IMG/VR virus record: IMGVR_UViG_3300022689_000070
Location: 1 to 52,458 of that record
DNA length: 52,458 nt
Origin: a virus
Direction: 5' to 3' (one strand)
The notes beneath the pieces are model-generated. The model did not search any database. It worked only from the letters and a program-made list of their open reading frames with translations, and had not been told where the DNA came from. Numbering within the stretch: the stretch's first letter is position 1; each line of letters opens with the position of its first letter. Made by a program: the position numbers and the translations under genes. This document shows positions 14,465 to 22,544 of this stretch, one piece after another.

Positions 14465-14950
14465 ATGGATATAGAAGTTGTTTACGACGTACCACCCATC
14501 TTCGACGAAATAGTCAAAGTATTCCCCGGCGCAAGGAACGAGCGCGTCGTCTTCTCTTGGGGTAGCAGAGTCTACATCAACAGCAAAGAAAGAGAGCCTG
14601 TCCCCAAACCCATCATCGCTCACGAATCAATTCACGGTAGCAGACAAACCATCATCACCCGGTCCAAGCTGCGCGAGAAAGGTGTTAACGATTTCACTGC
14701 AGAGCATGCCGAAGAGTGGGAATGGGAAGTGCTGGCGTGGTGGCGTCGATACATGAGAGATGAGAAGTTCCGTTATGATGAAGAGCTGCTCGCGCATCAG
14801 GAGGAATACCGGGTCGCATGCGCTGAAGCAATATCACGCAGGCAGCGACAGTTCGCACTGAAAACAATTGCAAAGAAACTGGCCTCGCCGCTGTATGGGA
14901 GCATGGTGTCCCCGGCTAAAGCCAAAACATTACTTAAACAAGCAGCGTAG
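14465..14950 (+). CDS. HExxH metalloprotease-like protein, possible prohead protease
   Basis: The 161-residue product contains AHESIHGSRQ (about residues 57-66), an HExxH zinc-binding site. A Glu/Trp-rich helix follows (AEEWEWEVLAWW) and then a second acidic helix that could supply the third ligand. It lies between portal and scaffold, where many phages encode the prohead protease. No cleavage site is known here. The start directly follows a hairpin and has no ribosome site. Confidence 0.6.
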   Translation: MDIEVVYDVPPIFDEIVKVFPGARNERVVFSWGSRVYINSKEREPVPKPIIAHESIHGSRQTIITRSKLREKGVNDFTAEHAEEWEWEVLAWWRRYMRDEKFRYDEELLAHQEEYRVACAEAISRRQRQFALKTIAKKLASPLYGSMVSPAKAKTLLKQAA

Positions 14951-14958
14951 GAGTTCAC

Positions 14959-15921
14959 ATGACTTTTGAAATACTGAAATACAAATATCTCGAAGAAGCA
15001 GGTGATGACGGCGGTCAGCCTGATAATTCTAACGGCGGTGAACCTGATGGTGGCGGCAGTCCTTCGGAAGGTAGTGATGGCGGCCAGCAGCCTAGCTGGC
15101 CAGACGACTGGAGAAACCAGTTCGCCGGAGAGTTAAGCCCTGAAGCTACGCCCGAGGAAAAAGAAGCCCACGAGAAAGCGCTCAAACAATTAACCCGGTT
15201 CAGCTCTCCCAGTGACGTGTATAAATCATTCAGGGAGGCACAGCAGAAGATTTCCGCCAACACCAAGGTGGACCTGCCTGAGAACCCATCGGAAGAAGAG
15301 ATTACTGCGTACCGGGAAGCAAACGGCATCCCTGCTGAGCCTGATGGTTACTATGAAACCTTTGGTGACCTGCAGGTGGGCGAAGAAGATAAGCCTTTCC
15401 TCGATGAGTTTATCAAGAGCGTGGCACACCCCAACAACTGGAAGCCTGAAGATGTGAAGGCGGCGTACGAGTTCGATCGCCAAAGCAAAGAAGCCCAGAT
15501 GGCCCAATATGAACAACAGAACGACGACGCTTACAAGGAAACCGAAGCCCATCTAAAAGAAAAGTGGGGTAATGAATACGATGGCAATGTCACTATGGTG
15601 AATAACTTGATAAGCCTGATGGGCGAAGAGGCTGCTGAGATATTCCACAATGTCAGGACCAGTGAAGGCATCGGCTTGCTGAATCACCCCTCAGTGGCCG
15701 AGGCTGTGCTCAGTATTGCCAAGGAAGTGAACCCTATACCCAGCTCGGTCGGTGGATCTGGAGCCAACGAGCAATCCATAGGCGATGAGCTGCGTGACAT
15801 CGAGAAGGTAATGACCAACAACCGGTCCGCCTACAACAAAGACAATGCTATGCAGGAGCGCTACCGAGACCTGCTGGTCGGCTATAAGAAGGTGACCGGT
15901 AAGGATTGGGGTAGGGGGTAG
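14959..15921 (+). CDS. Capsid scaffold protein
   Basis: This 320-residue acidic protein has a Gly/Asp/Ser-rich disordered N-terminus (residues 14-50), a helical middle (PSDVYKSFREAQQKIS...IPAEPDGYYETF) and a coiled-coil QSKEAQMAQYEQQNDDAYKE segment. The PxEPDGYE-type motif and its position directly before the capsid gene are typical of podovirus scaffolds. It guides prohead assembly and then leaves or is degraded. Confidence 0.8.
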   Translation: MTFEILKYKYLEEAGDDGGQPDNSNGGEPDGGGSPSEGSDGGQQPSWPDDWRNQFAGELSPEATPEEKEAHEKALKQLTRFSSPSDVYKSFREAQQKISANTKVDLPENPSEEEITAYREANGIPAEPDGYYETFGDLQVGEEDKPFLDEFIKSVAHPNNWKPEDVKAAYEFDRQSKEAQMAQYEQQNDDAYKETEAHLKEKWGNEYDGNVTMVNNLISLMGEEAAEIFHNVRTSEGIGLLNHPSVAEAVLSIAKEVNPIPSSVGGSGANEQSIGDELRDIEKVMTNNRSAYNKDNAMQERYRDLLVGYKKVTGKDWGRG

Positions 15922-15951
15922 TTGCTTTTTTCTAAAATCTAGTTCTATAAT
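15922..15951 (+). promoter_or_regulatory. Candidate capsid-gene promoter
   Basis: TTGCTT (15922-15927), 18 bp, then a perfect TATAAT (15946-15951) lies between scaffold and capsid. Transcription would start around 15958, inside the following terminator stem, so the new transcript would not form that hairpin. This would boost capsid expression. Confidence 0.5.
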
Positions 15952-15953
15952 CG

Positions 15954-15984
15954 AGGTGTGGCAATAATGCTGCACCTTTTTTTT
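15954..15984 (+). terminator. Intrinsic terminator between scaffold and capsid genes
   Basis: AGGTGTGGC-AATAAT-GCTGCACCT forms a 9-bp stem with two G-U pairs and is followed by a run of U. It would end read-through from the scaffold gene just as the candidate promoter starts new transcripts. Confidence 0.75.
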
Positions 15985-16142
15985 GACGGTCAACTCTTAC
16001 ATTAAGACCCCGTCGTTTACTTTTAACAATTTAAACGGCCCCTTGTAAGTGTTGCACCGGCCCTCCTAGAGACAACCCGCGAAGCAGCACAATCAGAAAG
16101 GACAACCCGTGTGACTATATAAACCTTATGGAGGGTTAAACA
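15985..16142 (+). other. Capsid gene leader region
   Basis: About 160 nt without a gene. GACGG and CCGTC can pair near its start (15984-16014), and GACAACCCG is directly repeated at 16071-16079 and 16101-16109. A strong GGAGG lies at 16130-16134, before the capsid ATG at 16143. Confidence 0.4.
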
Positions 16143-16178
16143 ATGTCACCAGATGCTGCACAAATTCAATACCGGCAG
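16143..16178 (+). CDS. Major capsid protein, exon 1
   Basis: ATG behind GGAGG encodes MSPDAAQIQYRQ before an in-frame stop at 16182-16184, which is inside the intron. Joined to the codon GAA at 17100 it gives ...IQYRQ-EFIAGFEQHQ, which reads like the N-terminus of podovirus capsid proteins. The exact 5' splice site is uncertain. Ending at 16178 gives the best protein; ending at 16181 (AGT) would place the usual U before the site and add a serine. Confidence 0.7.
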
Positions 16179-17099
16179 AGTTAAACCTGCTGTAATCGAA
16201 GCTAAATAACTGGAAGGCGAAAGCTAACCAGATGGAAGGCCCCGAAGCGACAACACATTACGGCTTATGGGAGTGAACATGAACGAAACTTTAGTAAAGT
16301 ACCTTGCGGGACTACTCGATGCGGATGGCTGTTTGTCATTTACATTCAGAAGGGACAAAAGGGATAAATCAAAATACCATCTTGGTCTACGTTGTTATTT
16401 AGGAGCATCAGACACGGTGGATATAAGCGGATTTATACCATCTTTACCCGAGCAAACTGGTCTTGGCTCCGTGTATAAACACACAGATAAACACTATGTC
16501 TGGCAAACACAAAAGGCAAACGAACTCGAACGACTTTTGCCAAGAGTGATGAAGCATATGGTTATCAAAGCCAAGCACTGGAACTGGATGTACGAAATAT
16601 GGAGAGCAAACAAGCAAAGGTCTTACGGTGAAAGCTATATAACCGAGGACGAAATGGAGCAGTTAAAAGCCGCTTCAAAAACATCAAGGTCTGTTAATGC
16701 GGGTCCATTGAAACCTAAAAAACATCCAACATGGGCTTGGGTATCAGGGTATTTAGATGGGGACGGGTGGTATTTACACAGAAACCCGTCTAAGCATCGT
16801 TACGGTATGCACGTAGGTGCTACAGCACACAAGAACGACAAAGTTGGTCTTGAGTTATTACTAAAGGCATTCGGAGGCAAGATTAAAGTACACAATCAAT
16901 CAGACAACGTGCTGATATGGGAGCGTAGTTTAAGCAATGCCAATCGATCATTCGCTCTTCGGTTTTTGCCGAAGGTAGCAAAACACTCAAAGCTAAAGCG
17001 ACACAAGATTGAAATCATGATTTACCACCACCAGCAACGACTGAGTGCTTCGACATCTAAGGATGATGCGACAGTCTGACAATGTATTTACATTGATTG
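16179..17099 (+). ncRNA. Group I intron in the major capsid gene
   Basis: Core helices can be traced in the correct order. P1: CGGCAG (16173-16178) with CTGCTG (16187-16192). P3: TCGAAGC (16196-16202) with GCTTCGA (17047-17053). P4: CTGG with CCAG (16210-16213, 16228-16231). Paired AA joints lead to P5 GGC-GAAA-GCT (16216-16225). P7: GACTG (17039-17043) with CAGTC (17072-17076). P8: CATC-TAAG-GATG (17054-17065). P9: CAATGT-ATTT-ACATTG (17080-17095). G17099 is the likely terminal G. The endonuclease ORF sits between P6 and P7, and its end encodes P7, P3 and P8. Confidence 0.88.
16279..17079 (+). CDS. LAGLIDADG homing endonuclease (intron-encoded)
   Basis: The 266-residue product has two LAGLIDADG-type motifs, YLAGLLDADG (about residues 8-17) and VSGYLDGDG (about 154-162), so it should be a single-chain, two-domain enzyme. 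ATG 16279 is preferred because GGGAG lies five bases upstream; an ATG at 16267 is also in frame. It would cut intronless capsid genes and drive intron homing. Its last codons overlap the P7/P3/P8 core of the intron. Confidence 0.92.
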   Translation: MNETLVKYLAGLLDADGCLSFTFRRDKRDKSKYHLGLRCYLGASDTVDISGFIPSLPEQTGLGSVYKHTDKHYVWQTQKANELERLLPRVMKHMVIKAKHWNWMYEIWRANKQRSYGESYITEDEMEQLKAASKTSRSVNAGPLKPKKHPTWAWVSGYLDGDGWYLHRNPSKHRYGMHVGATAHKNDKVGLELLLKAFGGKIKVHNQSDNVLIWERSLSNANRSFALRFLPKVAKHSKLKRHKIEIMIYHHQQRLSASTSKDDATV

Positions 17100-17915
17100 G
17101 AATTTATTGCTGGCTTCGAGCAGCACCAGAGTTTGGTTCGTGATTCGGTTACCAATGAAGCGGTAATCAAGGGCAATCAGGCAACCTTTCTGGTAGCTGA
17201 CTCAGGTGGTGCGACCGCTGTTACTCGAGGTGTAAACGGCCTCATTCCAGCACGCGCTGATAACAACACTCAATCGACTGCTACCCTGCAGGAATGGCAT
17301 GACTTGGTCCGAAAGACCAACTTCAACATTTTTGCATCTCAGGGCAACCAGCGTGAGATCATGCAGAAGACCACCATGGCCGTGGTTAACCGTAAGATTG
17401 ACGATGACATCATCACCGTCTTGAATACGGCTACCAACGACACTGGTGCTGCAGCCACTGCTTCACTTCAGATGGTGATCCATGCTCAGACGATTCTGGG
17501 TAATAACGATGTTCCTTATGACGGTCAAATCTATGGTTTGATTACCCCTGCTTTCTTGGGCCGCTTGCAGATGGTCAAAGAGTTCGCGTCCGCTGACTAT
17601 GTCAAGAAGGCGCCTCTCGATGGTGATCAGGCTCAGTGGCGTGATGCTCCGGGCTACTACGTCTGGAACGGCGTTATGTGGATTGTACATCCGAACCTGC
17701 CGGGTAAAGGTACCAACGCTGAAAAGTGTTTCTTGTACCACCGCTCAGCTGTCGGTCACGCAGTCAACACTGACGGTATGGAGTGTCCTATTGGTTACGA
17801 CGAAGAGCAGGCTTATAGCTGGTGTCGTTGTTCCGTTGATATGGGCACAGTCTTGTTACAGAACTCAGGTGTCGCCGTGATGAATCACGACGGTAGTGGG
17901 TTCGCAGCTTCTTAA
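17100..17915 (+). CDS. Major capsid protein, exon 2
   Basis: This 271-residue segment carries almost the whole capsid protein: EFIAGFEQHQSLVRD, KGNQATFLVADSGGATAVTRG, LQEWHDLVRKTNFNIFASQGNQREIM, and a C-terminal SVDMGTVLLQNSGVAVMNHDG. These match a podovirus-type capsid family, presumably of HK97 fold. A TTG at 17097 could mimic a start but has no ribosome site, so splicing to exon 1 (283 residues in all) is the likely source of full-length protein. Confidence 0.88.
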   Translation, partial: EFIAGFEQHQSLVRDSVTNEAVIKGNQATFLVADSGGATAVTRGVNGLIPARADNNTQSTATLQEWHDLVRKTNFNIFASQGNQREIMQKTTMAVVNRKIDDDIITVLNTATNDTGAAATASLQMVIHAQTILGNNDVPYDGQIYGLITPAFLGRLQMVKEFASADYVKKAPLDGDQAQWRDAPGYYVWNGVMWIVHPNLPGKGTNAEKCFLYHRSAVGHAVNTDGMECPIGYDEEQAYSWCRCSVDMGTVLLQNSGVAVMNHDGSGFAAS

Positions 17916-17929
17916 GGGAGGGTTAAAGA

Positions 17930-18184
17930 ATGGCTTATTCAACTTCAAACTCACCCGCTAAGATTGCGGAGGCTGTTAACGGCGCCGGTTCCGTCTGGAT
18001 TTACAAAGACGGCGACGCTATTGCAGCCATCGACGCTACCGATTATTTCTCCAACGCTGGTGATCTCGGTATGCAGACAGGCGACGTCCTGATTGTCATT
18101 GGTAACAATCTGACCTCTATCGGTCAGATGACAATCGATGCTGACGGTAACGGCACTGTCTCCGCGTTGACGGCTTTCCCGTAA
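17930..18184 (+). CDS. Small post-capsid protein, possible decoration protein, 84 aa
   Basis: This acidic beta-rich protein (VWIYKDGDAIAAIDATDYFSNAGDLGMQTGDVLIVI, then MTIDADGNGTVSALTAFP) is of a type often encoded directly after phage capsid genes. It shares the capsid transcript and ends before a terminator, so it is probably made in large amounts. A head-decoration or stabilising role is inferred. Confidence 0.65.
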   Translation: MAYSTSNSPAKIAEAVNGAGSVWIYKDGDAIAAIDATDYFSNAGDLGMQTGDVLIVIGNNLTSIGQMTIDADGNGTVSALTAFP

Positions 18185-18202
18185 GTTGTAGCGGTATAAA
18201 CA

Positions 18203-18228
18203 GGGGCCGGTCTATACTGGCCCCTTTT
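18203..18228 (+). terminator. Intrinsic terminator after the capsid transcript
   Basis: GGGGCCGG-TCTATA-CTGGCCCC has at least six G-C pairs plus a G-U pair, followed by TTTT. With the promoter and terminator before the capsid gene, it brackets a separate capsid and decoration-protein transcript. Confidence 0.75.
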
Positions 18229-18247
18229 ACCCAACTGGAGAAAGTCC

Positions 18248-18718
18248 ATGGCCGAAGCCGCAAAAGAGATAGAAGAAAAGAAACCTGTTCAAGGTTTAAC
18301 CCGTATTCGCTGGGCCACAGCGGAAACCAAACGAAACGTCTTTCAAGCATTAACTGCACCTGAAGCAACTCTTGAAGACGTACTCAAACCAGAATATTTT
18401 TCCAATGTCGTGCGTGACATTAAGGCCTTCGACAAGATCGAGGTACTGAATGAAACCGGTGCGTGGTATGCCGAGCTGCTTGTGATTTACAAGCTGGGCG
18501 GACAGATGCGATTACACGTACTGAACAAGGTGGACATCGAAGTGCCTGAGCTTCCTGTTACTGACATTGGTGGCCTGAAGATCGAGTGGGGAGGTCCTGC
18601 TCACAAGTATCGCGTTATCAATCCTGCGGACAACAACAGCGTGCTTAAGAAAGGGTTTGCTACCCGGGACGAGGCCCATGCTTGGACGCAGCAACACTTG
18701 CGTAACTTAGGAAAATAA
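18248..18718 (+). CDS. Conserved-type structural-module protein, 156 aa
   Basis: The product has a charged N-terminus, a middle beta-rich region (IEVLNETGAWYAELLVIYKLGGQMRLHVLNKVDI) and a C-terminal domain with GGLKIEWGGPAHKYRVI...VLKKGFATRDEAHAWTQQHL. It lies between capsid and tail tubular protein A, where head-completion or accessory virion proteins usually are. I cannot name the family. Confidence 0.6.
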   Translation: MAEAAKEIEEKKPVQGLTRIRWATAETKRNVFQALTAPEATLEDVLKPEYFSNVVRDIKAFDKIEVLNETGAWYAELLVIYKLGGQMRLHVLNKVDIEVPELPVTDIGGLKIEWGGPAHKYRVINPADNNSVLKKGFATRDEAHAWTQQHLRNLGK

Positions 18719-18720
18719 TC

Positions 18721-19362
18721 ATGGCAGCAGCTACACAGTTATCGTTATACAACGGTGCCCTGCGTGCGCTCGGGCAGACGAAGCTCTCTTCTTTATCCGA
18801 AGACCGCGAAGCGCGTTATGTTCTCGATGACGAGTGGGCTGATGATCCTATCAAGGCTTGCTTGGAAATGGGGCTGTGGAACTTTGCTATGGCCTCTGTT
18901 TCCATCACCCAAAACGTATCCGAGACACCTCTGTTTGGTTACACGTATGCGTTCGACAAGCCGGCCAACTGGGTGAGGACAGCAGCTGTTTGTTACGACG
19001 AGTATTTCAAGACACCGAATCTGGAATACAACGATGAGACTGTATTCTATTTCGCCAACGTCACGCCCATCTACGTCCAGTATATCAGCGACGACGTTGA
19101 CTACGGTCGTGACTACAGTATCTGGCCGGAATCATTTCGCACCTTTGTTCATCACTACCTTGCGTGGAAGATATGCCCGACCCTGATTAAGAACAGCAGC
19201 GAAAGAGATGTGATCTTCGAGCTTTACAAGGAAGCGCGATCGGAAGCAAAGAACCGGGATGCGATGAACGAGGCAACACGCTTTCCGCCTCAAGGCACTT
19301 GGACCCGGGGGCGTCGCGGTGGTAGTCGAGACCGCGGCAATCGCGGCTCACTGTTAGGATGA
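18721..19362 (+). CDS. Tail tubular protein A (gp11-like)
   Basis: The 213-residue product matches T7 gp11-type tail tubular proteins: LYNGALRALGQTKLSSLSEDREARYVLDDEW, then CLEMGLWNFAM, YAFDKPANWVRT and FVHHYLAWKICP. A basic Arg/Gly-rich tail follows. This protein forms the ring joining portal and nozzle in the short tail. Confidence 0.92.
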   Translation: MAAATQLSLYNGALRALGQTKLSSLSEDREARYVLDDEWADDPIKACLEMGLWNFAMASVSITQNVSETPLFGYTYAFDKPANWVRTAAVCYDEYFKTPNLEYNDETVFYFANVTPIYVQYISDDVDYGRDYSIWPESFRTFVHHYLAWKICPTLIKNSSERDVIFELYKEARSEAKNRDAMNEATRFPPQGTWTRGRRGGSRDRGNRGSLLG

Positions 19363-19366
19363 GGGA

Positions 19367-22195
19367 ATGGGACAGACTAATGCACCGATATACGCACTTA
19401 ACAGGGGACTAATCAGCGAAGACGCACTTGCTCGATCAGACCTTGATAGGCTCGCTTTCTCTGCTGTTAAGCATCGCAACTGGATGCCCAAAGAACTGGG
19501 TGCCACATCCATCCGACCCGGCACCGAGTACATAGGCGCGACTGACTCCAACAACGTCGCCTTTTTCCTGCCGTTTATTTTCTCAACAACAGACACCGCG
19601 CTGATTGAACTCACTGATCAGACTATGCGGATATGGGATGATGATTCTCTGGTAGAGAACGCAACCGTCACCGCGTCGATCACTAACGGTGGTTTTAATA
19701 CTAACTTGTCTGGCTGGACCGACGACGACGACGCTGGTGGCACATCCGACTTTAAGACCGGTGGCTTCATGCGATTGGTGGGTAATGGCACAGCGGCTGC
19801 ACGACGCTATCAGGAAGTCACTGTTAACGAGACTGGCACACAGCACGCTGTTCGCATTGTGATTGAGCGTGGACCGGTGAATGTGCGTATCGGCTCCACT
19901 GCCGGTGATGATGACTTCTTCTCGGAAGCGGAGCTGGGCACAGGCACTCATTCAATTGCTATTGAGCCAAGCGGCAACTTCTTTATTCAGTTCGAGAGCT
20001 TCACTATTTACGAAAAGCTGGTGGACTCTGTTGCTATTGAATCATCCGGCCCGGTATCCATCCCGGCCCCATGGGCAGAAGCGGACCTGTCACTGATACG
20101 CTTTGACCAGTCAGGCGATGTTGTCTTTGTCTGCTGTGATGGCTACAAGATCCGCAAGATAGAAAGACGCTCGAACAACTCATGGTCCGTCGTGGAATAC
20201 GACACCAATGACGGCCCTTTCAGGGTAGGAAATACGACAGCCACGACTCTGGCAGCAGACGCAACAACCGGCGAAGTGACGGTTACCTCTTCAGCTCCAT
20301 TGTTTGAAAGCACGCATGCCGACGCGCTTTTTAAACTGACATCATCCGGCCAGAACGTAACCGCTTCCATCACAGCTCAGGATAACTTCACTGCCAGTAT
20401 TCGAGTAGCGGGTACCGGTGGACAGCGACAGTTTGGTTTAACGATTACTGGACTGACCGGAACCGGTTCAGAAGTGACCCTGCAGTATTCCATCGATGAA
20501 GGCTCTACGTGGATTGATTACTCAGGCTACACGGCTAACGCCTCAACCAATATTACTGACGGTCTTGACAATCAAGTTATCCTGTATCGCATTGGTGTGA
20601 AGTCAGGTGATTATACAGCCGGAACCATCGTACCCACGCTCACGTACTCTTCAGGTACGCAGACAGGCGTTGTACGCATCAGGAGTGTTACGAATAGCCA
20701 GTCAGCTGAAGCTTCCGTCCTGACGGAACTGGGAAGCACTGACGCTACTTCTGTGTGGTCGGAAGGGGCATGGTCTCCAATACGTGGTTATCCAACCTCG
20801 GTGCGGATCTACGAATCACGTCTGGTCTTCGCAGGCCGCGACAATATCTGGGCTTCTATCACTGACGTGTTCGACTCGTTCGATGAGGACTTCGAGGGCG
20901 ATGCTGCACCGATTAACAGAACCATTGGTGCCGGCCCGGTGGATGTCATCAACTGGCTTGAGGATGGCGACTGGCTGGTAGCCGGCTCACAGGGTGCAGA
21001 GCTTTCTATTCGTTCCACCAATGACCGGGAACCACTGACCACGGCCAACTTCAACATTAAGCGCCCCTCTACTCACGGTACCGGCGCAGTCGATGCGGTG
21101 AAGGTAGACAACTCGATTGTGTACGCCAACAGGACGGCGCGTGAAATCTATGACCTATCGTTCAGTATTGAACGTAATGACAAGGCCTCAGCTGAGTTGA
21201 CCGTTCATGTACCTGAAGTATGCGGCACCGGCATCACTAAGATGGCCGTGCAACGTGACCCGGATACCCGCATTCACATGGTGCGAGGTGACGGTATCGC
21301 TGTAGTCCTGCTGTTCAACAAGACTGAGAACGTGTTGGCCTTCACCGAGATTGAGACGGATGGGTTTGTGGAGGACGTGGTTATCATACCGGGCGCCACT
21401 GAGGACAGCGTTTACTACGTGGTAAAGAGAACCATCAACTCATCCACTGTTCGCTATCTTGAGAAGTGGTCCACCGAGGACAGCTGCATTTCATTCACTA
21501 CTGAATACGAAGGTGACTCTATTACCAGTATCACGGACCTCGATTACTTTGACGACGTGGAAGTAACTGTGCGCGACTCAGATGGCGCGAAGATAGAAAA
21601 CCTGACGGTCACAGCTGGCACCATCACACTCTCATCGGCAGCAACATATGCTCACATCACCCCGTCAATTTGCAAGCATGTGGATTCAAGCATCACCATT
21701 AGCCAAGCTTCCAGCACATCCGTATCTGGACTTGACCATCTCGAAGGCGAAACAGTCTACGTCTGGGCAGATGGAGCGGATGCGGGTTCGTATACCGTTT
21801 CCTCCGGTGCCATCACACTGGCCACAGCTGCAGAAGAGATTGTGGTCGGACTGTATTTCAAGGCGGATTGGAAATCAGTTGTATTAGCCTACGGTGCGAA
21901 CATGGGCACAGCAATGAACATGCGTAAGGACCTGACCGACCTCGGCCTGACATTAACGAAGACACACCACGAAGGCCTGAAGGTAGGCCCCAACTTTCAA
22001 ACCCTGCGAACTATCCAACAGGTGATAGATGGTAAAACAGTAGTGCCTGAAACGGTCCATCGTTTCCTTCATCAGGACATGATGGCCATAGCCAAGATCG
22101 CAAAAGCGGACCAGCGCCTTTGTATGCGTGCGGAGTCTCCAAAACCCTGCACTGTTGCCGGTCTCACTCTGGGGTTGGATGTGTATGAGCGTTGA
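19367..22195 (+). CDS. Tail tubular protein B (gp12-like nozzle)
   Basis: The 942-residue protein begins PIYALNRGLISEDALARSDLDRLAFSAVKHRNWMPKELGATSIRPGTEYIG, the signature opening of podovirus tail tubular protein B. Later it has SVRIYESRLVFAGRDNIWASITDVFDSF and the NWLEDGDWLVAGSQGAELSI propeller segments. It builds the tail nozzle below the gp11-like ring. The last 11 bases overlap the next gene. Confidence 0.92.
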   Translation: MGQTNAPIYALNRGLISEDALARSDLDRLAFSAVKHRNWMPKELGATSIRPGTEYIGATDSNNVAFFLPFIFSTTDTALIELTDQTMRIWDDDSLVENATVTASITNGGFNTNLSGWTDDDDAGGTSDFKTGGFMRLVGNGTAAARRYQEVTVNETGTQHAVRIVIERGPVNVRIGSTAGDDDFFSEAELGTGTHSIAIEPSGNFFIQFESFTIYEKLVDSVAIESSGPVSIPAPWAEADLSLIRFDQSGDVVFVCCDGYKIRKIERRSNNSWSVVEYDTNDGPFRVGNTTATTLAADATTGEVTVTSSAPLFESTHADALFKLTSSGQNVTASITAQDNFTASIRVAGTGGQRQFGLTITGLTGTGSEVTLQYSIDEGSTWIDYSGYTANASTNITDGLDNQVILYRIGVKSGDYTAGTIVPTLTYSSGTQTGVVRIRSVTNSQSAEASVLTELGSTDATSVWSEGAWSPIRGYPTSVRIYESRLVFAGRDNIWASITDVFDSFDEDFEGDAAPINRTIGAGPVDVINWLEDGDWLVAGSQGAELSIRSTNDREPLTTANFNIKRPSTHGTGAVDAVKVDNSIVYANRTAREIYDLSFSIERNDKASAELTVHVPEVCGTGITKMAVQRDPDTRIHMVRGDGIAVVLLFNKTENVLAFTEIETDGFVEDVVIIPGATEDSVYYVVKRTINSSTVRYLEKWSTEDSCISFTTEYEGDSITSITDLDYFDDVEVTVRDSDGAKIENLTVTAGTITLSSAATYAHITPSICKHVDSSITISQASSTSVSGLDHLEGETVYVWADGADAGSYTVSSGAITLATAAEEIVVGLYFKADWKSVVLAYGANMGTAMNMRKDLTDLGLTLTKTHHEGLKVGPNFQTLRTIQQVIDGKTVVPETVHRFLHQDMMAIAKIAKADQRLCMRAESPKPCTVAGLTLGLDVYER

Positions 22196-22544
22196 GATAC
22201 GAGACACGACAAAAGAAGATTGGGTTGAGCGGTTTAAGCATGAGCCTCATTTCAGCTTTCGTGGCATCACTATTGTTGATGATGGTCGTATTGTATGTGT
22301 GGGTGGAGTCACTTATCAGGGCATGCCGTATGCGTTCATGGACTGGGACGAAGACTACCCGAAGAAAAAAGTGCTTGTGGCAGCTTCCAAGCGATTTTTC
22401 GATAAAGTGAAAGAGTCTCATAAATTTATGTACGCAATTGCAAAAGACAAAGAAGTGGCTCCAGTGTTCTTGAAGCACTTCGGTTTTGAATATCATCACA
22501 CCGAGCTGAATGGCGAGGAAGTTTTTTTCTGGAGGGGAATGTAA
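22185..22544 (+). CDS. GNAT-like / T7 gp13-like internal protein, 119 aa
   Basis: The start at 22185 overlaps the end of the nozzle gene; an earlier ATG at 22128 would add an unrelated N-terminus. The sequence SVEIRDTTKEDWVERF...GITIVDDGRIVCVGGVTYQG...HFGFEYHH has an acetyltransferase-like fold pattern. Podoviruses such as T7 encode a similar protein (gp13) needed in virion assembly at this place. Enzymatic activity is not assured. Confidence 0.65.
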   Translation: MSVEIRDTTKEDWVERFKHEPHFSFRGITIVDDGRIVCVGGVTYQGMPYAFMDWDEDYPKKKVLVAASKRFFDKVKESHKFMYAIAKDKEVAPVFLKHFGFEYHHTELNGEEVFFWRGM

